This document shows positions 24,800 through 34,800 of a stretch of DNA of 64,000 bases, in pieces (position 1 is the stretch's first letter; the number at the start of each line of letters is the position of its first letter). A model generated the notes under the pieces. It made no database searches. It saw only the letters and a program-made list of their open reading frames with translations, and had not been told where the DNA came from. The translations under genes were made by a program, and so were the position numbers. The stretch is taken from positions 188,425,654-188,489,653 of the forward strand of contig JARDYH010000001.1 in the NCBI GenBank assembly GCA_029215795.1, written 5' to 3'. This stretch comes from Anniella stebbinsi (lineage: Eukaryota; Chordata; Lepidosauria; Squamata; Anniellidae).

Positions 24800-25680
24800 T
24801 GGAAGTCAGAAACAAACTCCAAAGTGATCTTGATAGGCTGGAGTGCTGGGCTGAAAACAACAGAATGAAATTAAATAGGGATAAATGCCAAGTTCTACAT
24901 CTAGGAAAAAGAAACCAAATGCACAGTTACAAGATGGGGGAATATTTGCCTCAGCAATACTACAAGTAAGAAGGATCTTGGAATTGTGGTAGATCACAAC
25001 CTGAATATGAGCCAACAGTGTGATATGGCTGTAAAAAAAGCAAATGCTATTTTCGGCTGCATTCATAGAAGTATAGCTTCCAAATCATGTGAGGTACTGG
25101 TTCCCCTCTATTTGGCACTGGTTAGGCCTCATCTTGAGTATTGCGTCCAATTCTGGGCACCACACTTCAAGAAAGAAGCAAACAAGCTGGAGGGGGTTCA
25201 GAGGAGGGCAACAAGGATGATCAGAGATCTGGAAACAAAGCCCTATGAGGAGAGGCTGGAAAAACTGGAGAAGAGAAGATTGATGGGAGACATGATAGCA
25301 CTCTTCAACTACTTGAAAGGTCGCCTGGAGAAGAGAAGATTGAGGGGAGACATGGTAGCACTCTTCAACTACTTGAAAGGTTGTCACACAGAGGAGGGCC
25401 AGGATCTCTTCTTGATCATGCTGGAGTGCAGGACACAGAAAAATAGGCTCAAGTTACAGGAAGCCAGATTCAGGCTGGACATCAGGAAAAATTTCCTGTT
25501 AGAGCAGTACGTCAATGGAACCAATGACCTAGGGAGGTGGTGGATTCTCCCACATTAGAGGCATTCAAGAGGCAGCTGGACAACCATCTGTCAGGGATGC
25601 TTTAAAATGGATACCTGCATTGAGCAGGGGGTAGGACTCAATGGCCTTATAGGCCCTTCTAACTCTACTATTCTATGGTT
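24800..25680 (+). mobile_element. CR1 LINE 3' part with internal duplication
   Basis: The plus strand encodes the CR1 ORF2 C-terminal region: VDHNLNMSQQCDMAVKKANA, then [20 protein letters not shown], then GVQRRATRMIRDLETKPYEE and the KRRLRGDMVALFNYLKGCHT block. The 190-codon frame 24986-25558 is open. The element ends at CTACTATTCTATGG (25678), the CR1 terminus. A 60-bp in-frame duplication (25261-25320 and 25321-25380) repeats the MGDMIALFNYLKG-type segment. The copy is 5'-truncated and non-autonomous. Confidence 0.9.
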
Positions 25681-27055
25681 AGGCAGAGGGAGGCAACAGC
25701 ATCAGACAGCAGATGTGGGAGGGTAGTGGTGCTTGTGGCAGCAGGAGCAGCAGCTGCTCATCCACTGTTACTGTCTATTTATCCTGAGCTGTGGGCCAGT
25801 CCCCTATGTTAGACAGGAATGCTACCCTCAGGTGAGCTGTATGTATGTGTGTGTTGTCCCATCACCAGCTGACCTCCATGCATGGATTAATTGGGGAAGG
25901 GGCACCATCTTGTCATTTGTCTCAAGCAACAAGATGTTTTGAACCAGCCATGCCTATAGCATTATATTTAGGAATAAGACCTATTGGAATCAATTAGGCT
26001 TGCTCCCAGGTAAGTGGATAGGGTTTTGTTAGGGTTTTGCACTGGCCCATTAGGCCATGCTGTGGGAAGTTAGAAACCATAGAAAACTATCTCTGCTCAG
26101 CTTCTCAGCTACCTAATGGAGAAAGGAGGGGTGAACTTCACAAGACTGAGATGTTTTATGAAACATAGCTGCTATATCCAGCCTTCAGCTGGGGTCTGAT
26201 TTATTACCAGAGAAATCTTTAATGGGAACCAAGCTCAAGGGGAGGAAGGGTTGTACCTCTGCTTGCAGCATTAGCCCCAGAGAGCAAGGGCTCCATTACA
26301 TCAGCGTTTTATCACACTCTCGTCAGGCCTGTTTTGCTGTTTTGCAGAGTGGTACTCACATGATGTTGTGCCTGGCCTGCAGTCACCCCGCCTCTTCCCC
26401 TCAATTTTTCGTGTTTTCCTAGAGCGGGGAAAGTCCAGTTTATTTCCTCCATGCAGGATTAAAGCGCCATTCCTCCCTGTGTATTGCCATCCTCACGCCA
26501 TGTCCTTTGTTGGGGACGTGTGCTTTGAAGGGAGGTCTTGCTAATGAAAGTGGAGGGTGGGGTAGTTCTCCTTCTCCAGCACACCAGCTTGTGCTGAGTT
26601 GGTTGAACAGACTTCTGCTGTGCCAACCCTACCTTCATTGTCCACAGAAATGGTACTCAGCTGATGAAACTTTGCAAAACTAGATAAGAGGAATGTGCAG
26701 AGCGGTCTTCTCTGCCACAAAATTGCAGTCAATGGGAATTAACCAACATGCTTATAGCTCCCTCATATTTAAAGACAAGGAGATGAAACTTGGCACCATA
26801 GTAGCTCTCAATTAGGGCTTTTGCCATGCCAAGCTTGAAGCAGATCTATTCATCCCTTGACATTTAGGATTTTTTTTTTAATTTGAGGTTTTAAATTTAT
26901 TTGTAAAAAACTGCTGTCATATTTAAAATAAAGAGGTGAAACGAGGCACTATGATAGCTCTTAAGTAAGGCTTTAGGCATGCCAATTTTGAACCAGATCC
27001 CTTTGTCTGTTGATTTTTTACATTTTTTAAAAATCCCCTCAAACCATTCACCCAC
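25681..27055. other. Intergenic, no gene seen
   Basis: Contains a short palindromic repeat copy of the 10463 type at about 25968-26035 (CAATTAGGCTTGCTCCCAGG) and otherwise undistinguished sequence. ORFs are all short. Confidence 0.5.
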
Positions 27056-27182
27056 ATAAACACACACACACCTCTCTGATTCTGTGTGAATCCACCCCTG
27101 TGCATTTATGGAGGATGAAAGCTCCCTCCATAAATGCACAGGGGTGGATTCACACAGAATCAGAGGTGTGTGTGTGTTTATG
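27056..27182. repeat. Near-perfect inverted repeat, about 58-bp arms
   Basis: The left arm (27056-27114) and right arm (27125-27182) are complementary except for a 2-base CT difference, with a 10-base spacer. The arms include TGTGAATCCACCCCTGTGCA and its complement and end in CA/TG repeats. The unit would extrude a stable hairpin. No transposon family was recognised. Confidence 0.9.
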
Positions 27183-27799
27183 CAGGTGAATGTCAGTGTG
27201 ATGGAGCTCTAAGGCAGAAACACCCTCTGATTTGACATGTTGATCGTTTATGGGACAGATCAGTTGTCAGTACAGAGTAGTTAATTAATGGGCTTAGCAG
27301 CCACACCCATCTTTATAAGCTGATGCACACACGAGAGAGTCTTCCTGGTGTTAACATCTATTTTTGCCTACAACCTTTCTTCTTAATCTGCAATGGCTTT
27401 TGCTAAACACTTTCTGCCTGGTCTGCTTGTGCTTCCAGAGAATCTTGTAACCAGGAAACTTCGAACTGGCAATTGATGCTGCACAAGGAATTTAGGACTT
27501 TGTTTGGTTTTCTGCCAGGGAAGAGCCACTCTGTCTTTACATTCTGCCTGGACTTTCCATCAATTGGACTACCAAAATGCTTGCTCCCTGGAGTCGTCAT
27601 CCACTCTGGACATTTGTCTGTTGAATCTCACATTGATAGAAACTGCTATGGAATATAATGTTGGTCTTCTTATAGACATATAGACCAAGGAACTTTGTTT
27701 TTGATTGCCCAGAATGTCTTCTGGTCTGGAACTATTAGTGAAGTTTAGGTCTGTTGTTTTGCCTTGACAACCATACAGTAGATATTTCCAAAGCAGACT

Positions 27800-27846
27800 C
27801 TGGTGTTGGACCTGAACCCTGCCTGGTGTTGGACCTGAACCCTGCC
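27800..27846 (+). repeat. 23-bp tandem duplication
   Basis: The unit CTGGTGTTGGACCTGAACCC plus TGC occurs twice in direct succession without a mismatch. Confidence 0.9.
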
Positions 27847-27964
27847 TGTCCATGTATTTCTAGCCTTCTCCGAATTTAGGCCTGTCTCCTAAACCAAGAT
27901 TTTCCAGGGGCCATTTTTAGTAGAAGCTCTGAGGGGAAAAGCTGTGCACTGCTTAGGGCTCCTC

Positions 27965-28275
27965 ATGTAGTTAATTCCTGAATCCCTGTATTTAGTTCAA
28001 CTTGGACCCTAGCAATGTGAGCTCCTGAAATATGGAACTTCTCCAATAAGTCAGGAGCCTGCCCTGTCATGACTTATTCCTGCATCCTAGCACCTGAGTC
28101 AGCTTGGGGCTTCTGTCCATGGAAACCCTGCATTTGGGCCTAGTTTATTCTTGAATCCCTGCACTTAGTTCAGCTTGGACTCCTGCCATGTAACACTCCT
28201 GTCAAAGCATCTACCCCAAGAGATCCCTGGCTGCAACCTGAGTCAACTTGGGCCCCCTGAGCATGAAGATTCTGC
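27965..28275 (+). repeat. Diverged minisatellite-like repeats, about four units
   Basis: A motif close to CCCTGCACTTAGTTCAGCTT followed by GGACTCCTG recurs at about 27985, 28085, 28157 and 28230 with spacing of 70-100 bp. Units are diverged. It may be part of an LTR or a minisatellite. Confidence 0.55.
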
Positions 28276-28603
28276 TTTTGGGAATGCTTTGATTTTTGCC
28301 TGGAGCTCAAAGAGTTTTTTAAAAAAAATATTTTGTTTATAAGTTTTATTTAGCTTCTACATTTTTCTACATTTTTCATATAAAAATACAAAGCAAAAAC
28401 AAAATATAAGCACATATACAAAAAAAATCAGAATAACATTTAAAGCACATTTAAAATTATTATTATATCTATTTCTCGCTCGTTGCGGTTTTTCTAGACG
28501 GACATGATGGGCTTTGCCAAGTCATGCTGCCTTTTACAGATTCAGAAATTTCCTGACAATTGAGCATGTTTTAATTATGACTGCTTTCTGGATGTTGGTG
28601 TGG

Positions 28604-28604
28604 A

Positions 28605-28640
<36 letters not shown>

Positions 28641-28642
28641 TT
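28604..28642 (+). repeat. (ATT)n microsatellite
   Basis: About 13 units of ATT. Confidence 0.97.
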
Positions 28643-28673
28643 AAAAGTTCCTGTTCAAAGTCACTCATGTAAA

Positions 28674-28709
28674 TTGAAATAGGCTGACCAGTTGAAATAG
28701 GCTGACCAA
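28674..28709 (+). repeat. 18-bp tandem duplication
   Basis: TTGAAATAGGCTGACCAG is followed directly by TTGAAATAGGCTGACCAA. Confidence 0.92.
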
Positions 28710-29429
28710 TTGTCATAATGCTTATTAAGAGAAAGTTGTTACCAGAAGTCTATTCTGTCAAACAAGACCAATGTTGTGAGGTCTTCAGACCACTGTATGA
28801 TTGAGGGAGATGCTTGCTTTCCCTTCCAACCCTGTAGTATGAAACTCTTGGCCACCATGAGAGGTCATATAGTCCACTCCTGATGGCCAAAGAATGGCTT
28901 TCAGGGCATGGGAATATAATTAAGCAATACATGAACGTCCTATCCAAAACAAAGTTGATAACATCTGCCCAGAAATAAGCCACCACCACACATCACTATG
29001 TATACACTTCTGGACTGCCCCATGATCTAAACCATGGACTGTTAGCTCTCAAGTTAACTAATTTCTAACTTCTAAGATTAAGTGCTGTGACTTCTGAAAT
29101 GTGATCTGTGTCACCTGATTCACCTTTAAATAAAGCCAAGACACTGAATCTATGTCGCTGTCATCTTGTCCTAGGGTGAGGAAGCTAGGCCTTCTGGCAA
29201 GTATAAGATTCAGCCTCAGAGGAGAAATATGACCTTCATGTTCAGAGCTAGAAGTCCTTTGATTGCCAGACTCTGGTCCAGAACAATATGTGGCAATGTC
29301 CCTTGTGCCATATTTATGAGTTTTCCAGGGGCATGTGGCTGGCCATTCTGAAAATACAGATAGTGCATTATCTTAGGGGGACCAGATTTTGAGAACCAAA
29401 ATCCCAGTCCCTCCCGCCACCCCCCACCC
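28710..29429. other. Intergenic, retroposon-like scraps
   Basis: A 79-codon minus frame (28750-28989) and a GGGGCATGTGGCTGGCCATT segment at about 29328 suggest old LINE/CR1-like remnants. There is nothing I can identify further. Confidence 0.35.
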
Positions 29430-29597
29430 AAAACAATGCCCCCACCGCGCGCGCGCCCCCCCGCCCGCCCCGCGTGGCCTGCATGCCCCCCCGCCCGTGC
29501 CGCGCCGCCAGCCCGCCTCGCCCCGCCTGCCCGCGCCGCCCGCCCACCCCCCCGCCCCCCGCCCGCGCCGCCCACACGTCCCCCTGCCCCGCGCCGC
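29430..29597. repeat. GC-only low-complexity tract, about 165 bp
   Basis: Almost only C and G on the plus strand, an imperfect CCCGCC/CGCGCC array with many CpGs. The flanks are AT-rich or L2-derived. It is not a typical CpG island because it is short and simple. ORFs over it are compositional artefacts. Confidence 0.85.
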
Positions 29598-29769
29598 TCC
29601 ACCCTTCCAACTCTAGGAAGGGGCGCAGCTGATGTATCAGCCGAAGCTGATAGTAGGCACTCCTGGCCGTTGCATCTATCTGGGTTGTCATTTGGAGCAA
29701 CGGATCCAGGAGCACCCCCAAGCTGGGAACACAGCCGATCTAGACGGAGAGGCGGGTAAGAAATAAATC

Positions 29770-29813
<44 letters not shown>

Positions 29814-29925
29814 TGGGGAGTGTAACCCCATCCATAACTGGTTGACACACCTCCAAACCCAGGTTGCGGCCTTTGACAGCAAGCACCTCAGTGTTGTCTG
29901 GATTCAGCTTCAGTTTGAATGGTAA
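29598..29925 (-). mobile_element. L2-like LINE fragment (subfamily 2), minus strand, interrupted
   Basis: The minus strand reads MGVLLDPLLQMTTQIDATAR, SAYYQLRLIHQLRPFLELEG, matching the copy at 6.2-7.1 kb. Between the two halves (29738-29811) lies a plus-strand L2 tail plus a microsatellite. Coding ends abruptly at the GC tract. Confidence 0.8.
29738..29811 (+). mobile_element. Ultra-short L2 3'-tail insertion with (TTA)n
   Basis: GATCTAGACGGAGAGGCGGG then TAAGAAATAAAT is the terminal 30 or so bp of L2 subfamily 2 (compare 7048-7085), in the opposite orientation to the host L2 and followed by about 41 bp of TTA repeat. It reads as an almost complete 5' truncation. Confidence 0.65.
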
Positions 29926-30308
29926 AACTATTTATGTTCAGCAATGAGATGGCCTTCTTTTAAGTAGCATACACAACCCTTCCAGTTTTTTCAAACAGGC
30001 TACAGAGACAATACAGTCTTCCTACTAATTAGACCACATCTGCCTGCTGTGTTACATACCTTCCTAACTGAGTTGTGGCTGGAGCACGCAATCTTAATTC
30101 TGCACGCACTTGTAGTTAGCTTTCTATCACCAGGGCTTGCATTAACACAATAAAGCAACTCTTCAGTTCTTCATATGGATGTCTTATGGTTCTTCATGTG
30201 GATGATGTTAACTATACCATAGTCCACCATTTTTAGTCATATCCTCCTAAAAAACCACTTACATCTTTACTGGAAAATGTCATTCTTCATTAAGACCTGG
30301 GGAGACAG

Positions 30309-31124
30309 TGGCTGGTGTCGCACAACACATTAGGCAACGGAGGGGAAAATAGCGTACTGACAGTGTGTTAGGTAGGCGGTGCTCCCCACATGACAAGTTG
30401 CTACCCCATCCATTGAGCGGCTGAAAGTTCCGGCGTCAATCTTGGTTGCTGTGTCTCCTCCCTCCCCCCTCCCTCAGTCCTCCAGCTGTATCCCAGCATT
30501 AGGCTGACCATATGAAAAGGAGGACAGGGCTCATGTAACTTTAACAGTTGTAGAGAAAAGGGAATTTCAGCCAGTGTCATTTGTATGCAATTAGTTCCTG
30601 GTGAAATTCCCTCTTCATCACAAATGTTAAAGTTGCAGGGGCCCTGCCTTCTTTTGTATATGGTCACTCTAGTATAGTGCCTGCAACTTTAAGTGTTGTG
30701 ATGAAGAGGGAATTTCACCAGGAACTAATTGCATACAAATGACCCTGGCTGAAATTCCCTTTTCTCTACAACTGTTAAAGTTACATGAGCCCTGTCCTCC
30801 TTTTCATATGGTCAGCCTACCCAGCATGCACCGCAAGTTCTGCTGGCTGTATCAGAGCAGCTGGGGTTTTTTGGCTGCTCTGGCCGGCAGAACTCTATGC
30901 CCAAATGGAATAGTGCACGGAGAGAGTGGGGTTGGGTCAAACAACGGGCTTTGGGTTAAACAACTTGCGAGCCCGTTGTTTCTCTCCGTTGCTTAATTGG
31001 GCAGAATAGCATACCGTCAGTTGTGTGTGTGTGGTGTGTAACCCTCCACACGACACGATAAGCAACACAACTGACGGTTGCTTCCCCCCCCCCCCCCCGG
31101 TTGCCTAATGTGTTGTGCGAAACC
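30309..31124. mobile_element. Family B DNA transposon with nested hAT MITE
   Basis: Left terminus GCTGGTGTCGCACAACACAT and right terminus ATGTGTTGTGCGAAACCAGC are inverted copies. The host body continues on both sides of the insert at 30500-30819. The flanks share CAGTG, a possible 5-bp target duplication. It is non-coding. Confidence 0.75.
30500..30819. mobile_element. hAT-like palindromic MITE, 320 bp, with 8-bp target duplication
   Basis: Begins TAGGCTGACCATATGAAAAG and ends CTTTTCATATGGTCAGCCTA in exact inversion. It is flanked by CCCAGCAT at 30492-30499 and again at 30820-30827. The two halves are themselves inverted around about 30660. An 8-bp duplication with short TIRs is the mark of the hAT superfamily. 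There is no transposase, so it must have been moved in trans. Confidence 0.88.
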
Positions 31125-31437
31125 AGCCAGTGTCTTCAGTGACAGGATCCAATAGAATTATCTTCTTGTCAGAAGGTTGCCATTGCTGCACCCATCTTCT
31201 GTGCTCCCAAATGCAATGTAACCGACATTGTGTTTCTTCTCAAACTAGTGCTTTATTAGGGGAGCCCCCATTCTTGGGTGGCACAAAATGTTCCCCTATC
31301 CTTAAATTTTAGAGTCTGGTCATCTTGCCTAGGTATAATTTGTAGATGCTGTAGATTACCTCTGAACTGCTACAAGTTGTGATGGTTTATTTTGTTTATT
31401 GAGAGGATGGATGTCTTGTAAATTTTTAATAGAAGCA
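31125..31437. other. Intergenic, nothing seen
   Basis: No ORF with recognisable content and no clear repeat. Confidence 0.4.
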
Positions 31438-31475
31438 GTGTCTACATTTCTATACCTCCCCATAGCCGAAGCTAC
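31438..31475 (-). mobile_element. L2 tail remnant, minus strand
   Basis: CTCCCCATAGCCGAAGCT is the complement of the L2 terminal motif AGCTTCGGCTATGGGG. Confidence 0.5.
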
Positions 31476-31796
31476 ATATACTAACGGCTTCAAAGGGAGA
31501 TCTGTACCAGATGCTATTGGCAGCAAATATCATTGGCAGTTTTTTGGGGGCTGTCTTGACATCTTCTTTGCCTTGGGGTGGCTCTGAATCTGCATGCCAT
31601 CGGTTAGATGATGCAGCTGCAGATTTGAAGCCACCCCAGACAAAGAGCCAAAGATGCGTGGCTGAAAGTCTTACCCCAGCTTTTCCAGCCAGAGCAAAGG
31701 CAGCCTGGCTCTTCTGCTGGTCTGTCATCACTCTAGAGCTGCTCTGTAGCCACACCGGGGGCATTCCTGATGGATGGCAACTCGTAATTTGTTTCT
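31476..31796 (-). other. Unassigned stretch with a 130-codon minus frame
   Basis: The frame 31842-31450 runs into flanking family B and L2 sequence at its ends, and its middle (WLFVWGGFKSAAASSNRWHA) is unknown to me. There is no splice or start context. It is treated as chance. Confidence 0.3.
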
Positions 31797-31954
31797 GGCT
31801 GGTTTCGCACAACACATTAAGCAACGGAGAGGGAAATAGCATACTGACCGTGTGTTAGGTAGGCGGAGCTCCACACACGACACGTTGCTACTCCATCCGT
31901 TGAGCGGCTCAAAGTTCCAGTGTCCATCTTGGGTCCCCTCTACAAGGATTCGCT

Positions 31955-32424
31955 TTTGCGCCTGGTTTCCCGACATGAACCTACCCGAACACTACGTTCA
32001 ACATCTAAGGCCCTCCTCCGAGTGCCTCCTCCGAGGGAAGCTCGGAGGTCGGCAACAAGAGAGAGGGCCTTCTCTGTGGTGGCTCCCCAATTGTGGAACG
32101 ATCTCCCTGTCGAGGCCCGCCTGGCGCCAACATTGTTATCTTTTCGGCGCCAGGTCAAGACTTTCCTCTTCTCTCAGGCATTTGGCAATATCTGAGGAGC
32201 CTGGGTCTGTTTTGTTTTGTTTTTGTAGGTTTTTTTTTTTTTTTTTTTTTTTTGAAGTGTTGAAGTGGTTTTTAAATGTACAGATTGTGTGTATGTTGTA
32301 TGTTTTTGCTGTTTTAATTTTTGTATATTGTTTTTAATTGTTTTTAATCCTATGTAAACCGCCCAGAGAGCTTCGGCTATGGGGCGGTATACAAATGTAA
32401 TAAATAAATAAATAAATAAATAAT
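31955..32424 (+). mobile_element. L2-like LINE 3' end
   Basis: Encodes SRHEPTRTLRSTSKALLRVP then ATRERAFSVVAPQLWNDLPV and SFRRQVKTFLFSQAFGNI, ending with a stop, an untranslated tail with a 24-bp T run (32230-32253), the CCCAGAGAGCTTCGGCTATG motif and (AAAT)n at 32400-32424. This copy preserves the original C-terminal frame of the subfamily found at 41-43 and 56-58 kb. It is heavily 5'-truncated. Confidence 0.85.
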
Positions 32425-32705
32425 CGCTGAAGCGCATTTCCGCCTAATCCCTCTGCATGAGAGGCGGCGAAGCGCATTACCGGATGTCCAAAATGCGGTT
32501 TACAAGTAGGTAATGCGCATAAGCGCATATTCACACAGTCAAAATGCGCTTTAACGGAGGGAGCAAAATAAAACTCGCGATTTAACGTGCATTCGATAAT
32601 GCGCATAAACGGAAAGATAACGCGCCTCTACGCCCCATTTGCGCTCCGCTGGTGTGGAGGTAAATTTTTTAATGAGACTTCAAAGAGCATTAAACCTCTC
32701 GTGAA
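32425..32705. repeat. GCGCAT-rich segment of unknown origin
   Basis: About 280 bp with repeated GCGCAT/ATGCGC words (AAGCGCATTACCGG, AATGCGCATAAGCGCAT, GATAATGCGCATAAACGG), unusually rich in CpG for a non-island. It follows the L2 tail and precedes the resumed family B body, so it entered with or next to the L2. I recognise no family. Confidence 0.55.
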
Positions 32706-33085
32706 GAGGCAGCCTTGGTTGCTGCGTCTCCTCCCTCCCACCTCCCTCAGTCCTCCAGCCATATCCCAGCATGCACTGCATGTTCTGCCAGCTGTATAGG
32801 AGCAGCTGGGGGTTTTCGGCTGCTCCAGCCGGCAGAACTCTATTCCCAAACGGAATAGTCCACTGAGAGAGGGGGGTTGGTTGGTTTCGGACAACACTTT
32901 AAACAACGGGCTTTGGGTTAAACAACTTGAAAGCCTGTTGCTTCTCTCCATTGCTTAATAGGGTGGAATAGCATACCATCAGTTGTGTGTGCGTGGTGTG
33001 TAACCCTCCACATGACACGATAAGCAACACAACTGACTGTTGTCCCCCCCCCCGTTGCCTAATGTGTCGTGCGAAACCAGCCTCT

Positions 33086-33454
33086 GTCTACCTGAGCAGA
33101 GGAGAAACTGGTGAGCAGAATGGATACTGGAATGCTCCGCGCTGCCTTGCCTTGAGGAGAAGAGTTTATTTGCTTCCCCTGAGCTGCTGCCGCCACTACC
33201 TCATCGTCCTCCTCACCCTAGTCTCGGGGAGGGATGGGGGACGGGCGGATGACTACTGCAAACCCTGCGCTCGCTCCTTGGCATGGGGATTATCTGGCGC
33301 AACCCCACAGGAGCAAAAGCATGTGTTTTGGGGGGAATGTGGCACCAACTTGGCTCCGTGAAGATAGCCCCCAGTTGATGGAGTTAAATGGTAATATACA
33401 GGTGGTGCTGCTACTTGTGAGGAGCCTTTTCACAGCAACAACTGGCAGGCTCGA
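33086..33454. other. Intergenic, no gene seen
   Basis: Moderately GC-rich, with an open 124-codon frame that overlaps the repeat end. It has no recognisable content. Confidence 0.4.
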
Positions 33455-33880
33455 TTGTTATTTATTTGTATACGGCTCCACATCTAGAAAGATTGTACAG
33501 TGGTAAACAACAAGAGATAAAATGAACAAAAGATTAAAAGAAGTTAAAAAGGATGAAATATGACATTAAAATTATTCTTAAAACAAAAACAGAGTGCCAA
33601 TAAAACCGAGGCTGGTCAACCAAGAAAGGCTTCCTGGAATAGAGCTGTTTTCATGAGGCACCAAAAACAAGGCAGTTTTTGTGCCTGCCTAATCTCCAGA
33701 GGCAGGAAGTTCCATAGGAAGGGAGCTACCACACTGAAGGCTCTTCTCTGGGTGGACTCCATTCAGGCCATAGGTCCCTCTGGAACCACTAGGAATATGC
33801 CCTCTGATGACTTCAGTTATCGGGCAGGTTAGTAAGAGAAAACATGCTTTCTTATGTACCCTGTTCCCAAGTCATAGCTT
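33455..33880 (-). mobile_element. L2-like LINE 3' fragment, minus strand
   Basis: Matches the fuller copy at 36.3-36.7 kb in order: TTTATTTGTATACGGCTCCA, AAGGCTTCCTGGAATAGAGC, then ATGCCCTCTGATGAC. It is the untranslated end and last codons of an older L2 subfamily. Confidence 0.65.
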
Positions 33881-34400
33881 TATGCCTTACTTGCTCCACT
33901 ATACAGAGGCGATACCCTCTGTTGTAGAGACATTGGACCAAGCATTGAGATTCTTTCTGGTAATCCTCATTTTTGGAATGGGTTTTTCCCCTCCCTGTCT
34001 TGATAACTGTTGATGGGAAACTTCAAAGATCTTGCTCTCCCTTTATTATGGTTCCTTGCCTTGAAACCAGACTTGGACTGGATATATCTTCAAATAGAGG
34101 ACAGTATCCAACTACAGGACTATGCTAGCTCTCTGAAATAGATGACTGTAAGTTAGGACGCTTGGCCACACTAAGGTTACAGGCACTTGGAGCCAAATAT
34201 TCTTTCTGGCAGGGAGAGGGGAAGCAAATTTCCTTCAACTGCTCCTTCTCTGGCCACTGGATGGGCCACAGGTTGGTCAGCCCCTTGGCTTGATGTTATT
34301 CCTCCCAATGGCCCATGGTCCCCAGGCTGATGGCAAAGGCCAGCCTGTGCTTCCCTTCTGTTCTCCAATCACAGAGACTGTGTGCACTCTAAACATATCT

Positions 34401-34572
34401 TAAAGTGACCATATGGAAAGGGCAACCATTCTCCTGTATCTTTAACAGTTGTATAAAAAAGGGAATTTCAGCAGGTATCATTTGTATGCATGCAGCACCT
34501 GGTGAAATTTCCTCTTCATCACAACTGTTAAAGCTGTAGGAGTCCTGCCCTCTTTTGTATCTGGTCACTCTA
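34401..34572. mobile_element. hAT-like MITE (TAGGCTGACC family), diverged
   Basis: Ends TAAAGTGACCATATGG and CTGGTCACTCTA, with the family's ATCTTTAACAGTTG and AACTGTTAAAG inner pair and the GGTGAAATTTCCTCTTCATC block. Confidence 0.7.
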
Positions 34573-34689
34573 AATTTATATTGCTACCGTTGCCAGGAAA
34601 CCATCTTTTGTCAGGCTGATAGTTTGCTAATAATCTAGAATGATCATTTCATAGTTCATAAATTGCACTATCCTGGGGAAGGTGGATCT

Positions 34690-34800
34690 TATCACATAGA
34701 CTACTGTAATGCACTCTACATTGGTCTGTCCTTAAAAAGTGTAGAAGAACTACAGCTACGACAGTATGCAGTAGACAATGTCAGCAGACAGTATGCAGCG
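34690..34800 (+). mobile_element. L2-like LINE fragment
   Basis: The sequence translates to DYCNALYIGLSLKSVEELQL, the segment present as DYCSALYVGLPLKVVRKLQL in the copy at 57.4 kb. It then dissolves into a short duplicated CAGACAGTATGCAG motif. Confidence 0.65.

Larger units (their letters stand above)
31797..33085. mobile_element. Family B DNA transposon split by an insert
   Basis: Left end GCTGGTTTCGCACAACACAT at about 31798 and right end GTGTCGTGCGAAACCAGC at 33084. The host sequence stops near 31928 after CCATCTTGGG and resumes near 32706 with CTTGGTTGCTGCGTCTCC. The insert holds L2 sequence and a GCGCAT-rich segment, described separately. Confidence 0.7.

Noticed and set aside
29216..29759. 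Pro/Ala/Arg-rich or Gly-rich ORFs of 107-128 codons
   Set aside because: They run over the GC-only tract; the ends are L2 coding remnants.
31852..32337. 161-codon plus ORF
   Set aside because: It is a frame across a family B end and an L2 tail; the L2 protein is in another frame.
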